NCBI RefSeq assembly: GCF_006546625.1 | Contig: NZ_VIAR01000003.1 | Location: 248,001-312,000 of the forward strand | Direction of reading: 5' to 3' | Source of the DNA: Haloflavibacter putidus | GTDB lineage: Bacteria; Bacteroidota; Bacteroidia; Flavobacteriales; Flavobacteriaceae | DNA: 64,000 nt | Part shown: positions 17,564 to 26,800 of the stretch, in pieces | How the letters are laid out: every line of letters starts with the position of its first letter | Numbering within the stretch: the stretch's first letter is position 1 | The notes under the pieces: model-generated | The model's database searches: none | What the model was told of the DNA's origin: nothing | The model's input: only the letters and a program-made list of their open reading frames with translations | Made by a program: the position numbers and the translations under genes

Positions 17564-17597
17564 AAAAGCAACATTTTGTAAAAAGTGTTGCTTTTTT
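17564..17597 (+). terminator. Terminator after ppa
   Basis: A 10-bp perfect stem, AAAAGCAACA (17564-17573) with TGTTGCTTTT (17586-17595), followed by more T residues. Confidence 0.87.
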
Positions 17598-17649
17598 TTA
17601 ATATTAAATTTTTATACAGTAGATTTAACAAAACTTTAAATCTATTTGT

Positions 17650-19896
17650 ATGGAATCTAATATTATCTATCTTCCCATTGGTCTAGCTCTTTTGGGAATA
17701 GTGTTTATGCTGGTTAAAGCAGCTTGGGTAAAAAAACAACCAGGAGGCGATCAAAAAATGCTTGGTATTTCCAAAAGTATAAAAGAAGGCGCACTTGCTT
17801 TTTTACACGCAGAATACCGTTTGCTACTGGTTTTCGTTATCATAGCCTCTGTCGCATTATTTTATGTTTCTACTTTGGTAGACTCTACCAGTTGGATGAT
17901 AGTTCCCTCTTTCATAATAGGCGCCTTTTTCTCTGCCCTTGCGGGGAATATAGGAATGCGCATAGCAACAGAAGCAAACGCTCGTACTGCAGAAGCAGCT
18001 AAAACTAGTTTACCGCAAGCTTTAAAAGTCTCGTTTAACGGCGGAACAGTAATGGGATTGGGAGTAGCCGGTTTGGCAGTATTGGGACTAAGTTTACTAT
18101 TCTTGTTTTTTGTAGGACAGTTTATAATAGAGCCGGATAATTTCTATTTAGAAATGACAAAGGTTTTAGAAACCTTGGCCGGTTTTTCTTTAGGAGCAGA
18201 ATCTATTGCTCTTTTTGCTAGAGTAGGCGGCGGTATTTACACCAAAGCCGCAGATGTGGGGGCAGATTTAGTTGGTAAAGTTGAAGCCGGTATACCGGAA
18301 GACGATCCACGAAATCCGGCAACAATTGCAGATAACGTAGGTGATAATGTAGGCGATGTAGCCGGAATGGGTGCAGATTTATTCGGGAGTTATGTTGCTA
18401 CGGTTTTGGCGGCAATGGTTTTGGGTAATTACCTTATTCGCGATATGGCGAGTGTAGCAAGTTTTCAAGATGCTTTCAATAATATGGGGCCTGTTTTATT
18501 ACCGCTAGTTATTGCGGGAGTTGGGGTTTTAGCTTCCATTATAGGAACGCTTATTGTTAAAATAAACTCCAATTCTGCTAAAGAACCGCAAGTACAAGCA
18601 GCTTTAGATAGAGGTAATTGGTTAGCAATTTTACTAACTATTATAGCAACTTGGTTTTTAATAGACTGGATGTTACCCAACACTATAAATATGGTGTTTT
18701 TTGGAGAGGGTGTGCAACAAATACCTTCTACAAACGTATTTTGGGCAGCTTTAATTGGCTTGGCTGTAGGAGCTTTAATTTCTATGGTTACCGCATACTA
18801 CACGAGTTTAGGTAAAAAACCGGTTTTAAATATTGTAAAAAATAGCTCTACAGGAGCAGCAACCAATATTATTGCAGGTTTGGCAGTTGGTATGAAATCT
18901 ACTTTTGCTTCTGTTTTATTATTTGCGGCCGCAATTTATGGCTCTTATGCTTTAGCTGGGTTTTACGGAGTAGCTTTAGCCGCTTCTGCTATGATGGCCA
19001 CTACAGCTATGCAATTGGCAATAGATGCTTTTGGTCCAATTGCAGATAATGCCGGAGGCGTGGCAGAAATGAGTGAGTTGCCCGATGAGGTGCGAGAACG
19101 TACAGATATTTTAGATTCGGTTGGTAATACTACTGCAGCTGTAGGTAAAGGTTTTGCAATAGCTTCTGCAGCGCTTACCGCTTTGGCTTTATTTGCTGCT
19201 TATGTAACCTTTACGGGAATAGATGGTATAAACATTTTTAAAGCAGATGTTTTGGCTGCTTTATTTGTAGGCGGAATGATTCCGGTTATCTTTTCCGCTT
19301 TAGCGATGGAATCTGTAGGGAAAGCTGCTATGCAAATGGTAAAAGAAGTGCGAAGACAGTTTAAAGAAATTCCTGGTATTTTAGAAGGTACCGCAGTACC
19401 GCAATATGCAAGATGTGTCGAGATTTCTACCAAAGCCGCTTTAAAAGAAATGATCTTACCGGGATTAATTACAATAATTACGCCAATTATTGTAGGAATT
19501 ATATTTGGCGCAGAACCGCTTGGTGGTTATATGGCAGGCGTTTGTGTGTCTGGCGTTATGTGGGCTATTTTTCAAAACAATGCTGGTGGAGCTTGGGATA
19601 ATGCTAAAAAATCTTTTGAAGCCGGCGTAGAAATCGACGGTAAAATGACGTATAAAGGTAGCGAAGCACATAAAGCTGCAGTAACTGGCGATACGGTTGG
19701 CGATCCTTTTAAAGATACTTCCGGACCGTCTATGAATATTTTAATAAAACTCACGTGTTTGGTAGGTTTGGTAATGGCGCCAATTTTGGGCCATATTCCG
19801 GAAAAGGAAGAAGATTTGGGAAATAAAATACCACCACAAGAGCAATTACAAAACAAAACAGAAACACAGGAAAAGGCAGTAGTAAACCTTCCGTAA
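17650..19896 (+). CDS. hppA: Membrane-bound ion-pumping pyrophosphatase
   Basis: Couples pyrophosphate hydrolysis to transport of H+ or Na+ across the inner membrane. The 748 residues contain about 16 membrane segments. The substrate site includes [22 protein letters not shown] written in family order, then [35 protein letters not shown] has Ala where K+-independent enzymes carry Lys, so a K+-dependent enzyme is predicted from established family rules. Whether it pumps H+ or Na+ was not decided. The C-terminal tail (about 720-748) is charged and Gln-rich and looks like a lineage-specific extension. Confidence 0.95.
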   Translation: MESNIIYLPIGLALLGIVFMLVKAAWVKKQPGGDQKMLGISKSIKEGALAFLHAEYRLLLVFVIIASVALFYVSTLVDSTSWMIVPSFIIGAFFSALAGNIGMRIATEANARTAEAAKTSLPQALKVSFNGGTVMGLGVAGLAVLGLSLLFLFFVGQFIIEPDNFYLEMTKVLETLAGFSLGAESIALFARVGGGIYTKAADVGADLVGKVEAGIPEDDPRNPATIADNVGDNVGDVAGMGADLFGSYVATVLAAMVLGNYLIRDMASVASFQDAFNNMGPVLLPLVIAGVGVLASIIGTLIVKINSNSAKEPQVQAALDRGNWLAILLTIIATWFLIDWMLPNTINMVFFGEGVQQIPSTNVFWAALIGLAVGALISMVTAYYTSLGKKPVLNIVKNSSTGAATNIIAGLAVGMKSTFASVLLFAAAIYGSYALAGFYGVALAASAMMATTAMQLAIDAFGPIADNAGGVAEMSELPDEVRERTDILDSVGNTTAAVGKGFAIASAALTALALFAAYVTFTGIDGINIFKADVLAALFVGGMIPVIFSALAMESVGKAAMQMVKEVRRQFKEIPGILEGTAVPQYARCVEISTKAALKEMILPGLITIITPIIVGIIFGAEPLGGYMAGVCVSGVMWAIFQNNAGGAWDNAKKSFEAGVEIDGKMTYKGSEAHKAAVTGDTVGDPFKDTSGPSMNILIKLTCLVGLVMAPILGHIPEKEEDLGNKIPPQEQLQNKTETQEKAVVNLP

Positions 19897-19969
19897 ACTG
19901 ATAATTAGAGATTTATTTTGCGCAGCTTAAAACTTTAATTAGCTTGCTAAAAGACACAAGGCGATATAA

Positions 19970-20995
19970 ATGTTTAAAAAAACAGGCAAGTTTGTTCGAT
20001 TATTTAAAAAGGTAGAATCTATTAATCTGATTTTATATAAAACCTATGCTAGAGAAGATTATTTATATGTAAAAGGCAGGGTTTTAGATAATAAGCCCTT
20101 GGTTATAAAGGAAGAAGAAGGTTTTTTAACAACCATAAAAACCACTTTCAAACAATTTAATACCTATGAGGTAGAGAATTGCACGATAAGGTTTAGCATT
20201 CCAAATTTATTAGAAGAAACTACCAAAACCAACGCAGAAGGCTACTTTGTATTTTCGGTAGGAATAAAGAAACTTCCGGAGGAAATGTTTACGGAAAAAG
20301 ATTGGTTTTCTTTTTCTGTAACTGCCAGCTATAAAGATTTTAGAGCTAAAAAAACAGGTAAGCTGCTTGTGCCTTCTACCAAAAGTGAATTTGGAGTAAT
20401 TAGCGATATAGACGATACCATTTTGCAAACCGGAGTAACTTCTTTCTTTAAATGGCAACTCATAAAAAATTCGTTATTTACCAATGTTCATAAACGCATT
20501 CCGCTTAAAGGAGCGCCGGAGTTTTATAGAAAATTGCATCAAAATGAATCGGGCCACGATAATCCGTTTTTTTATTTGAGTAATACCCCGTGGAATATGT
20601 ATCAATATTTAGATACTTTTCTTTCTATTCATCAATTCCCGAAAGGGGCAATTTTATTACGGTATTTTCCCAACGTAATCATGCGTTTATTTAAAAAGGA
20701 AAAACCGCATAAACAAAAAGAGATTATAAATATCTTAAAAACCTATCCAGATTTAAAATTTGTACTCATTGGCGATAGTGGCGAGCATGACGCTACTATT
20801 TATATTGATATTGCGCGACAATACCCGCAACAAATCAAAGCAATATTTTTACGAAGTGTAGATCATAAAAAAAAGATGCAAATGGTAAAAAGTATTGTTG
20901 ATGCTTTTGAGGTTACACCTGTTTTTTTAGTAGATTCTTCTACACAGGCAATAAAAGAAGCAAAAAAAATAGGCTTGGTAAATACGCAAGCCTAA
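19970..20995 (+). CDS. App1-like phosphatase domain protein (DUF2183)
   Basis: A 341-residue cytoplasmic-looking protein. The N-terminal half (about 25-135) is a beta-rich domain. The second half is a HAD-type phosphatase domain of the DUF2183/App1 family, with the nucleophile motif DIDDT (Asp146, Asp148, Thr150), FYLSNTPWNMY, the KPHKQKEI lysine region and the acidic IGDSGEHDATIY motif. App1 of yeast is a phosphatidate phosphatase. A lipid phosphate substrate is plausible here but not shown. No signal peptide was seen. Confidence 0.86.
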   Translation: MFKKTGKFVRLFKKVESINLILYKTYAREDYLYVKGRVLDNKPLVIKEEEGFLTTIKTTFKQFNTYEVENCTIRFSIPNLLEETTKTNAEGYFVFSVGIKKLPEEMFTEKDWFSFSVTASYKDFRAKKTGKLLVPSTKSEFGVISDIDDTILQTGVTSFFKWQLIKNSLFTNVHKRIPLKGAPEFYRKLHQNESGHDNPFFYLSNTPWNMYQYLDTFLSIHQFPKGAILLRYFPNVIMRLFKKEKPHKQKEIINILKTYPDLKFVLIGDSGEHDATIYIDIARQYPQQIKAIFLRSVDHKKKMQMVKSIVDAFEVTPVFLVDSSTQAIKEAKKIGLVNTQA

Positions 20996-21008
20996 ATTTT
21001 GCTTATAA

Positions 21009-21686
21009 TTAATTTGCTTCCGGGTCTATATAGACATTTGTTTTTTGCTTCCGTTTTGCTCGTGGGTTTTTACGTGGCATTGTTCTAAAGATCTGATCCC
21101 ATAAAGGGGAAGAGACGCCAAACGCTCTATCTGGTTCACGATAATGATGAATACTGTGATGGTGCCATAAAACTTTTAAAAAATTATTGGGCACTCTAAA
21201 AGCATGTACCGAATAGTGTACACCCAAATAAGCGGCATAGCCTATTAAAAATCCTGCCAGAAAGCCAAAAACATAATCACCCAAAACCGCGCGGTAAATA
21301 ATAAATAAAATCGTGGCAACAACCAGGCTTAAAACTGGTGGCATTGCAAGTCTAGATTTGTCTTTTGGGTAGTCGTGATGCACGCCGTGCATTGTATAAC
21401 TCAATTTCTTTTTACGCTCGCTGGTAGCCGGAATATGATACAAATAACGGTGCATAATATATTCTACAAATGTAAAGAAGAATAATCCTGCTATAAAGAG
21501 TAAAACCATTATTGGCGCTTCAAAACCTTTTTCTATAATACCGTAATAAATTAAGGCAATAGAGATGAGTCCGAAAATAATTAACGGCATAGATATATGC
21601 GTATGCGTTAATTTTTCTAGAATTGGGTTCTTAAATAATTTTGGCGAACCTTTATGCTTGGGTCTTTTTAATTTTGTTGATTCCAT
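21009..21686 (-). CDS. Fatty acid hydroxylase / sterol desaturase superfamily membrane protein
   Basis: A 225-residue di-iron membrane oxygenase. The His clusters typical of the superfamily are His79/His84 (HRYLYH), His100/His103/His104 (HGVHH), His157/His161 (HYSVH) and His175-177/His180-181 (HHHSIHH). About four hydrophobic segments lie between. The arrangement is closest to fatty acid 2-hydroxylases, so it may hydroxylate membrane lipid acyl chains such as those of sphingolipids or amino lipids, which is inference. It follows the deoxynucleoside kinase gene with an 11-base gap. Confidence 0.87.
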   Translation of the reverse strand: MESTKLKRPKHKGSPKLFKNPILEKLTHTHISMPLIIFGLISIALIYYGIIEKGFEAPIMVLLFIAGLFFFTFVEYIMHRYLYHIPATSERKKKLSYTMHGVHHDYPKDKSRLAMPPVLSLVVATILFIIYRAVLGDYVFGFLAGFLIGYAAYLGVHYSVHAFRVPNNFLKVLWHHHSIHHYREPDRAFGVSSPLWDQIFRTMPRKNPRAKRKQKTNVYIDPEAN

Positions 21687-21697
21687 AAAATTGTCAT

Positions 21698-22312
21698 TTA
21701 AAATAAACCGTGAAGTTCGGCGTCTATTTTATTGATAATATCGCCTAAATCTTCCTGCTTTTCTACAAAGTTAATATTGTCTACGTTAATTATCAAGAGA
21801 TTCCCCTTATTATAACTTTGTATCCAGGCTTCATACCGTTCGTTTAAGCGATTAAGGTAATCTATAGAAATAGAATTTTCATAATCACGGCCGCGTTGCT
21901 GTATTTGGGACACCAAATTTGGTACGCTGCTTCTAAGGTAGATAAGTAAATCTGGACTTTGGGTAACGCTTTCCATCAATTCAAATAAAGCTGCATAATT
22001 TTCATAATCACGATTGGTCATAAGCCCCATAGCGTGTAAATTGGGAGCAAAAATATGCGCATCTTCGTAAATAGTACGATCTTGAATAATATCTTTACCG
22101 CTTTCTCTAATTTCTAAAATTTGCCGAAACCTGCTGTTTAAAAAATAAATTTGCAGGTTAAAACTCCATCGTTCCATAGAGTTGTAAAAATCTTCGAGAT
22201 ACGGGTTTTCAAGAACGTCTTCGTATTGTGGTTCCCAATTATAATGTTTGGCCAAGAGCTTGGTTAGTGTTGTTTTTCCGGCACCAATATTTCCGGCAAT
22301 TGCTACGTGCAT
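21698..22312 (-). CDS. Deoxynucleoside kinase
   Basis: Phosphorylates deoxynucleosides for dNTP salvage. The 204 residues show the P-loop GNIGAGKTT (7-15), WSFNLQIYFLNSRF with the substrate-binding Gln, the DRTIYED motif with catalytic Arg, and a C-terminal lid region RGRDYENSI. The substrate (dA, dG, dC or dT) cannot be told reliably from these motifs. It lies 5 bases after the 22318 gene, so the three minus-strand genes from 23106 to 21009 are probably one operon. Confidence 0.92.
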   Translation of the reverse strand: MHVAIAGNIGAGKTTLTKLLAKHYNWEPQYEDVLENPYLEDFYNSMERWSFNLQIYFLNSRFRQILEIRESGKDIIQDRTIYEDAHIFAPNLHAMGLMTNRDYENYAALFELMESVTQSPDLLIYLRSSVPNLVSQIQQRGRDYENSISIDYLNRLNERYEAWIQSYNKGNLLIINVDNINFVEKQEDLGDIINKIDAELHGLF

Positions 22313-22317
22313 AGAGT

Positions 22318-23106
22318 TTAATTTGGTAAGGTTAATTGATATTGATAGATTTTTTTACCGCTGTAAATATAAAGGTAATCGTTTTGCAAATAAAAATCTT
22401 TAACGGCATTTTGAGAAATAGAAAGCGGAATAAATTGCTTTTTTTCTTCTAGCAATAATGCTATTTTGCCCTGCTCATTTACAGCTGCCAATCTATTGTT
22501 GTTTTCTGATATTTTTTTATACCCGTTATTGGGTAAAGTGCCAACTAGGCTCCCGTAGGTATTATAGACTTTTATATTCTGTTTGCTTAAAATCCAACAA
22601 AAATTAAAATTGCTTTTATGGTTTAAAACGTTTTCTTGTAAAGGCTGCGAATGGGCCAAAACTCTTTCGCGGTAATAATCGAATAGTTCTAAACGCTGCA
22701 AATCTATATTATAAATCCACAAACTACGGTTTTTTCCGGTTGTGGCAGATGCAAGGTTTCTAAAGTTTTGTATTTGCGAAAAATTAATACGGTCTATCTC
22801 GTTTAGATTATTGTCTAAGATTACAACCGTGTTGGTGTTTTTATAAAAGAGTGTAATTTTAAGCGGATTAATAATATCTGCAGAGGTTATATTACCCAAC
22901 TGCAAAGCTTGAAATTCTTGTTTTTTGGTGGCTCCTATTTTATAAAAAACCTGCTGATTTATTCCGTAAAGGTTATTAAAATTATCTACCCCAATAAAAC
23001 GTTCCATTTTAAAAGGAATTTCTGCCCGCATTTGGGTTTCTACACTTTGCGGAAAAGCATCTTTTACCAATAATATTAAGAAAATAAAATAAATAACTTT
23101 TCTCAT
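22318..23106 (-). CDS. Secreted conserved hypothetical protein, propeller-like
   Basis: A 262-residue protein that I do not recognise. It begins with a signal peptide (about 1-19, ending AFPQ). Short repeated strand units with the look of beta-propeller blades follow, for instance FIGVDNFNNLYGIN, VVILDNNLNEIDRI, LWIYNIDLQRLELFDYY and IKVYNTYGSLVGTL. No catalytic motif was seen. It heads the unit that includes the deoxynucleoside kinase and the fatty acid hydroxylase. Confidence 0.65.
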   Translation of the reverse strand: MRKVIYFIFLILLVKDAFPQSVETQMRAEIPFKMERFIGVDNFNNLYGINQQVFYKIGATKKQEFQALQLGNITSADIINPLKITLFYKNTNTVVILDNNLNEIDRINFSQIQNFRNLASATTGKNRSLWIYNIDLQRLELFDYYRERVLAHSQPLQENVLNHKSNFNFCWILSKQNIKVYNTYGSLVGTLPNNGYKKISENNNRLAAVNEQGKIALLLEEKKQFIPLSISQNAVKDFYLQNDYLYIYSGKKIYQYQLTLPN

Positions 23107-23138
23107 CTTTTGTTTTTTGATAGTTGAAGTAGACTTTA

Positions 23139-23157
23139 ATTTCGGTTAAACCGAAAT
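23139..23157. promoter_or_regulatory. Perfect 19-base palindrome between two minus-strand genes
   Basis: ATTTCGGTT, one A, then AACCGAAAT. It lies 33 bases before the start of the 22318-23106 gene and 19 bases after the stop of the DUF6122 gene. It could be an operator of the former or a weak stop signal of the latter. No T-run follows on the minus strand. Confidence 0.4.
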
Positions 23158-23175
23158 AATTCCACGTAAAGTGTA

Positions 23176-23502
23176 TTAATTAAAACTACTCCAGTAACAA
23201 TCTATTGCATCTGTAATTAAATGAAATACCAAGCCTATACATACCAAACGTAAACTTTTATTTCTGATTACAATACTGCCCAAAAGATAAATTGCGCCTG
23301 CCCAATAGGTATGTAAAAAATGATAATTTATACTGCATCTGTCCGGATCAAAAACTGGGCTTGCCCATAAATGGTCTATATCTATAAGCATTGTTGCAAT
23401 TAAAAGAAGCCAGTATTTTTTCCATTTTTTGGGGTCGTACCAATAGGCTATTGCTCCCACCGCGACAAAATGTAAACCGTAATGCACAAAATTTTGCAAC
23501 AT
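23176..23502 (-). CDS. DUF6122 family membrane protein
   Basis: A 108-residue integral membrane protein with about four hydrophobic segments. The motif positions HYGLHFVAVG, ATMLIDIDHLWA and HLITDAIDC place His and Asp residues near membrane faces, as in the larger YdjM/metal-dependent membrane hydrolase group. Activity is unknown. It is the last gene of a three-gene run with the DUF202 and SLC13 genes (gaps of 1-2 bases). Confidence 0.78.
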   Translation of the reverse strand: MLQNFVHYGLHFVAVGAIAYWYDPKKWKKYWLLLIATMLIDIDHLWASPVFDPDRCSINYHFLHTYWAGAIYLLGSIVIRNKSLRLVCIGLVFHLITDAIDCYWSSFN

Positions 23503-23503
23503 T

Positions 23504-23830
23504 TTATTCTTCTTCGGGCTCTTCTGGTTCTTCAGGCAAAAGTAAATCTTTCAATTTTCTTTCTAAAGCAATATAGCGCGAAATACCAATAATTATAAAT
23601 AATACGCAGATAAATAAAGAAGCATACCCAACCCAGTGTAACCGCGGAAAATCTTCTATTTGCAACAAAGCTACGCCGCCAACCAACAAATATAAGGAAG
23701 CCCTAATGTATGAAAGCAACGTGCGCTCGTTAGCCAATTTGGTGCGTTCTAAAGCCAAATGCTCCCGTAAGTTTTTTTCGTTGGTTATCCTGGGTTTAAA
23801 CGGATTGTGTAGTTTGAATCTTTTTTTCAT
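23504..23830 (-). CDS. DUF202 (YidH-like) membrane protein
   Basis: A 108-residue protein. The signature LANERTLLSYIRASL (about 32-46) leads directly into two membrane segments, followed by a charged, Glu/Pro-rich end. This is the DUF202 family, of unknown function. It lies between SLC13 (2-base gap) and DUF6122 (1-base gap), so it is translated from the same mRNA as both. Confidence 0.85.
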   Translation of the reverse strand: MKKRFKLHNPFKPRITNEKNLREHLALERTKLANERTLLSYIRASLYLLVGGVALLQIEDFPRLHWVGYASLFICVLFIIIGISRYIALERKLKDLLLPEEPEEPEEE

Positions 23831-23832
23831 AA

Positions 23833-25611
23833 TTAGTTTAGTTCAAAAGGAAAAAACAATGGAATTATAATTGATGCGGCTATCCAAACTACCAAGTTTA
23901 AAGGTGTTCCTATTTTTAGATAGTCTTTAAATTTATAATTTCCCGGGGCATAAACCATCGTGTTTGTTGGGTAACTTACCGGCGTCATAAACGTGAGAGA
24001 GCACGCAAACATTACCGCAATTAAAAAAGGTTTCTCGCTTATTTCTAATATTTTAGAAAATTCTATTACAATTGGCGTCATTAAAACCGCCGTGGCTTTG
24101 CTGGATAAAACATTGGTGGCCAAAAAAGTAAACAAGAAAATAATGCTTAGCATAATTTGCGGATGTAAGTTGCCTAAGTTATCAAATAAAAACTGCGAAA
24201 TCAACTCAGAACCTCCCGTTTTTTCTAAAGCTTTTCCCATAGAGAGAACGCCGGCAACCATAAAAATAACCTTCCATTCTATTGCTTCGTAGGCTTCTTT
24301 TGGTTTTAAAATAGCAGTGGTTACAATTAGTAAACTCCCTACTAAAGCGCTTATTAATATAGAAGTCAAATCTAAAGCTGCAGAGGTTATTACACCTATT
24401 AAAATTAAAATAGCCGGTATGGCTTTTTTTAAATTTACCTGTCTGGCATCGTATTCTGATAAAGCTACAATAAGTTTATTAGAAACCAAATGCATAATGT
24501 TATTCTTAGAAGCATAAAGCAGCAACATATCGCCTTCCTTAAGCTGTACATTTGCTACGTTTTGGGTAATGGTTTCTTTGCGTTGCCTAATAGCCAAAAC
24601 AGAGGCGTAATACGTATTTCTGAAATTAGAATTTTTTAAAGTTGCCCCGCTTAGGTTAGAACCATATGGTATCATAACTTCATAAATCATTTTCTCGCTA
24701 TCGTCTTCGCTTACTTCGCCTATACCGCTAAATTTATAATGTTTAGCGTCTTTTAATTTGCTTATTTTTCTTGGCGGAATTAAAACTTTAATCAAATCTC
24801 CCTCGCGAATAACCGTTTCTTCATTAATCTCATAAAAGCGTAAATGTTTACGCTTAATCATAAGCAATTGTGCTTGTAAATCTTTTATGAGTTTGGTTTG
24901 GGTAATGGGTTTATCTATATCTGGATTGCCCGGCAAAATTTCTATTTCTGCCATATAATCTTCTGCTTCATTTTGCAAAGTATCTTGAGACGATTGTCTT
25001 TCAGGAAGCAAGATGGGCGCAACAATAAAAATATAAACCAAGCCAACAACGGTAATTCCTAAAGCGGCCAAAGAAAACTCAAACATACTAAACCCGGCAC
25101 TTCCTAATTCTATAGCATAACTGCTCACCAAAATGTTGGTAGAAGTACCAATAAGCGTACAAGTACCACCAAATAATGCTGCAAAAGAAATAGGAATTAA
25201 TAGCCTTGAAGGCGAAATGTCTGTTTCGCGAGAAACCATTAACGCCATAGGAATAAGCATTGCCACAACCGCCGTGTCGTTTATAAAAGCAGAAAGAACA
25301 GCTGCCGTTAAGCAAAAAACAATTAATGCCAATAAGTAATTAACTCTGGCTATTTGTACAATTTTATTGCTAAGACCGTCTACAATGCCAGACCTAAAAA
25401 CCGCTGCACTCAAAACAAACATACAGCCCAAAGTTATGGTTGCCGGGTGGTTAAATCCCGCAAAACCTTCGGCCGGATTTAAAACTCCCGAAACAATAAA
25501 CAAAGACATAATAAGTATAGATGTCGTGTCTATACTAAAATAATCCTTTACAAAAAGGAATATACCAATGGCTATTATTATAAAAGTTATGCTTAAATAC
25601 ATAGGTTTCAC
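23833..25611 (-). CDS. SLC13 family permease with two central TrkA-C (RCK-C) domains
   Basis: A 592-residue inner-membrane transporter of the DASS/SLC13 family. Membrane segments occupy about 1-205 and 400-592. Between them lie two cytoplasmic TrkA-C-type domains at about 220-300 and 305-390. The halves carry the family motifs NDTAVVAMLIP, GGTCTLIGTSTNILV, SSKATAVLMTPIVI and TPVSYPTNTMVY. Related proteins move sulfate, dicarboxylates or other anions; the substrate cannot be told. It is the first gene of an operon with the DUF202 and DUF6122 genes. Confidence 0.9.
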   Translation of the reverse strand: MKPMYLSITFIIIAIGIFLFVKDYFSIDTTSILIMSLFIVSGVLNPAEGFAGFNHPATITLGCMFVLSAAVFRSGIVDGLSNKIVQIARVNYLLALIVFCLTAAVLSAFINDTAVVAMLIPMALMVSRETDISPSRLLIPISFAALFGGTCTLIGTSTNILVSSYAIELGSAGFSMFEFSLAALGITVVGLVYIFIVAPILLPERQSSQDTLQNEAEDYMAEIEILPGNPDIDKPITQTKLIKDLQAQLLMIKRKHLRFYEINEETVIREGDLIKVLIPPRKISKLKDAKHYKFSGIGEVSEDDSEKMIYEVMIPYGSNLSGATLKNSNFRNTYYASVLAIRQRKETITQNVANVQLKEGDMLLLYASKNNIMHLVSNKLIVALSEYDARQVNLKKAIPAILILIGVITSAALDLTSILISALVGSLLIVTTAILKPKEAYEAIEWKVIFMVAGVLSMGKALEKTGGSELISQFLFDNLGNLHPQIMLSIIFLFTFLATNVLSSKATAVLMTPIVIEFSKILEISEKPFLIAVMFACSLTFMTPVSYPTNTMVYAPGNYKFKDYLKIGTPLNLVVWIAASIIIPLFFPFELN

Positions 25612-25788
25612 CGTTTAAGGCTACCTAGTAAAAATAGCATTTTTATTTATTCGCCGGTATTCAATCTAAGCTTTATACTAAAAATTTGTAATTAAAAAAG
25701 ATTTGGTGCGCATTCTCTATATTGCTTTCTTCTTATTTTCTCTGTTAGTTATAAACCAAAATTAATAGCACCAAGTTCTTTTTTTTTG

Positions 25789-25798
25789 CTTTACGGAA
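25789..25798 (-). repeat. Copy of recurring 10-mer (intergenic)
   Basis: Reads CTTTACGGAA on the plus strand, in the 231-base gap between the SLC13 start and the end of the hydroxyacid reductase gene. Nothing else was recognised in that gap apart from the expected SLC13 promoter region. Confidence 0.7.
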
Positions 25799-25842
25799 AT
25801 AAAAAAGGCTTGCATTCTAAACTTTAACACGCAATTTTTAGC

Positions 25843-26778
25843 TTAGTATCCTTTTTGCTTATCTATTTGGTACAATATTTTTTCTTCAGATTGCATTCGA
25901 TCATAATTTTCAACAATCTGTTTACTTACCCTTTTAGGATGGGTAACGCTGGCAATATGTGGGGTGATGGTTATTTTGGGATGCGACCAAAAAATATGTT
26001 CTTGTGGCAAAGGTTCTTCCTGAAAAACATCTAAGGCTGCACCGCTAAGTTGCTGGTTATTTATGGCTTCCAGCAAATCATTTTCTTTTAAATGTGCTCC
26101 ACGGCCAACATTTATAAGATAAGCTCCTTTTTTTAATTGCTTAAACAAAGAAGCAGATAAAATGCCTTGGGTTTCTTTGGTTAAGGGTAATAAGCAAACT
26201 AAAATATCGCATTGCTGTAAAAATTCCGTAAAGGCATCTTTTCCTACAAACGTCTTAATATTTTTATGGTTTTTGTTAGAATTGGCATAACCAATAACCT
26301 TAAAATCGCTTTTATATAAGGTTTCGCCCACGGCTTGGCCTATAGTTCCAAACCCTAAAATACCCACACAAGTTTCTTCCGGTCGCACATATTTGATTGG
26401 TTTCCATTCGCTTTCTTGTTGTTTGGTGTAATAGAAAGAAATGTCCCGTAAATGGTTTAAGCAACTGGTTAATACAAAAATACCTAAATCTTTTTCCAAT
26501 TGTTTATCTTCTACTTTGGTAACAACAACGTTTTCAGCAATTGTACTGTTGTTAAAAATATGCTTTACGCCCGCGCCCATAGAAGCAACGACTTTTAGGT
26601 TAGGATAATTCTGAAAAACTTCTCGAGGCGGATTCCATGTTAAAATAAATTCTGTTTTCTCTCGCTGGGTATCTTGCGGATATACTTCTACTTGTAGTTT
26701 TTCGTCTTGCTGTTTTAAAGCTTCTACCCAAGCATCTACATCGCGATTAGGAGCGATAATTACAATTTTCTTTGCCAT
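25843..26778 (-). CDS. Glyoxylate/hydroxypyruvate reductase A-like dehydrogenase
   Basis: A 311-residue NAD(P)H-dependent D-2-hydroxyacid dehydrogenase. The Rossmann motif is GILGFGTIGQAVG, and the catalytic set is seen in LINVGRGAHLKENDLL (Arg), DVFQEEPLPQEH (Glu) and TPHIASVTHP (His). The set and length resemble GhrA, which reduces glyoxylate and hydroxypyruvate. It lies 22 bases after the acyl-CoA dehydrogenase gene and may share its mRNA. One copy of the recurring 10-mer lies within the gene at 26224-26233. Confidence 0.87.
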   Translation of the reverse strand: MAKKIVIIAPNRDVDAWVEALKQQDEKLQVEVYPQDTQREKTEFILTWNPPREVFQNYPNLKVVASMGAGVKHIFNNSTIAENVVVTKVEDKQLEKDLGIFVLTSCLNHLRDISFYYTKQQESEWKPIKYVRPEETCVGILGFGTIGQAVGETLYKSDFKVIGYANSNKNHKNIKTFVGKDAFTEFLQQCDILVCLLPLTKETQGILSASLFKQLKKGAYLINVGRGAHLKENDLLEAINNQQLSGAALDVFQEEPLPQEHIFWSHPKITITPHIASVTHPKRVSKQIVENYDRMQSEEKILYQIDKQKGY

Positions 26779-26800
26779 ACAATTATTTCATTTTTTAAAA

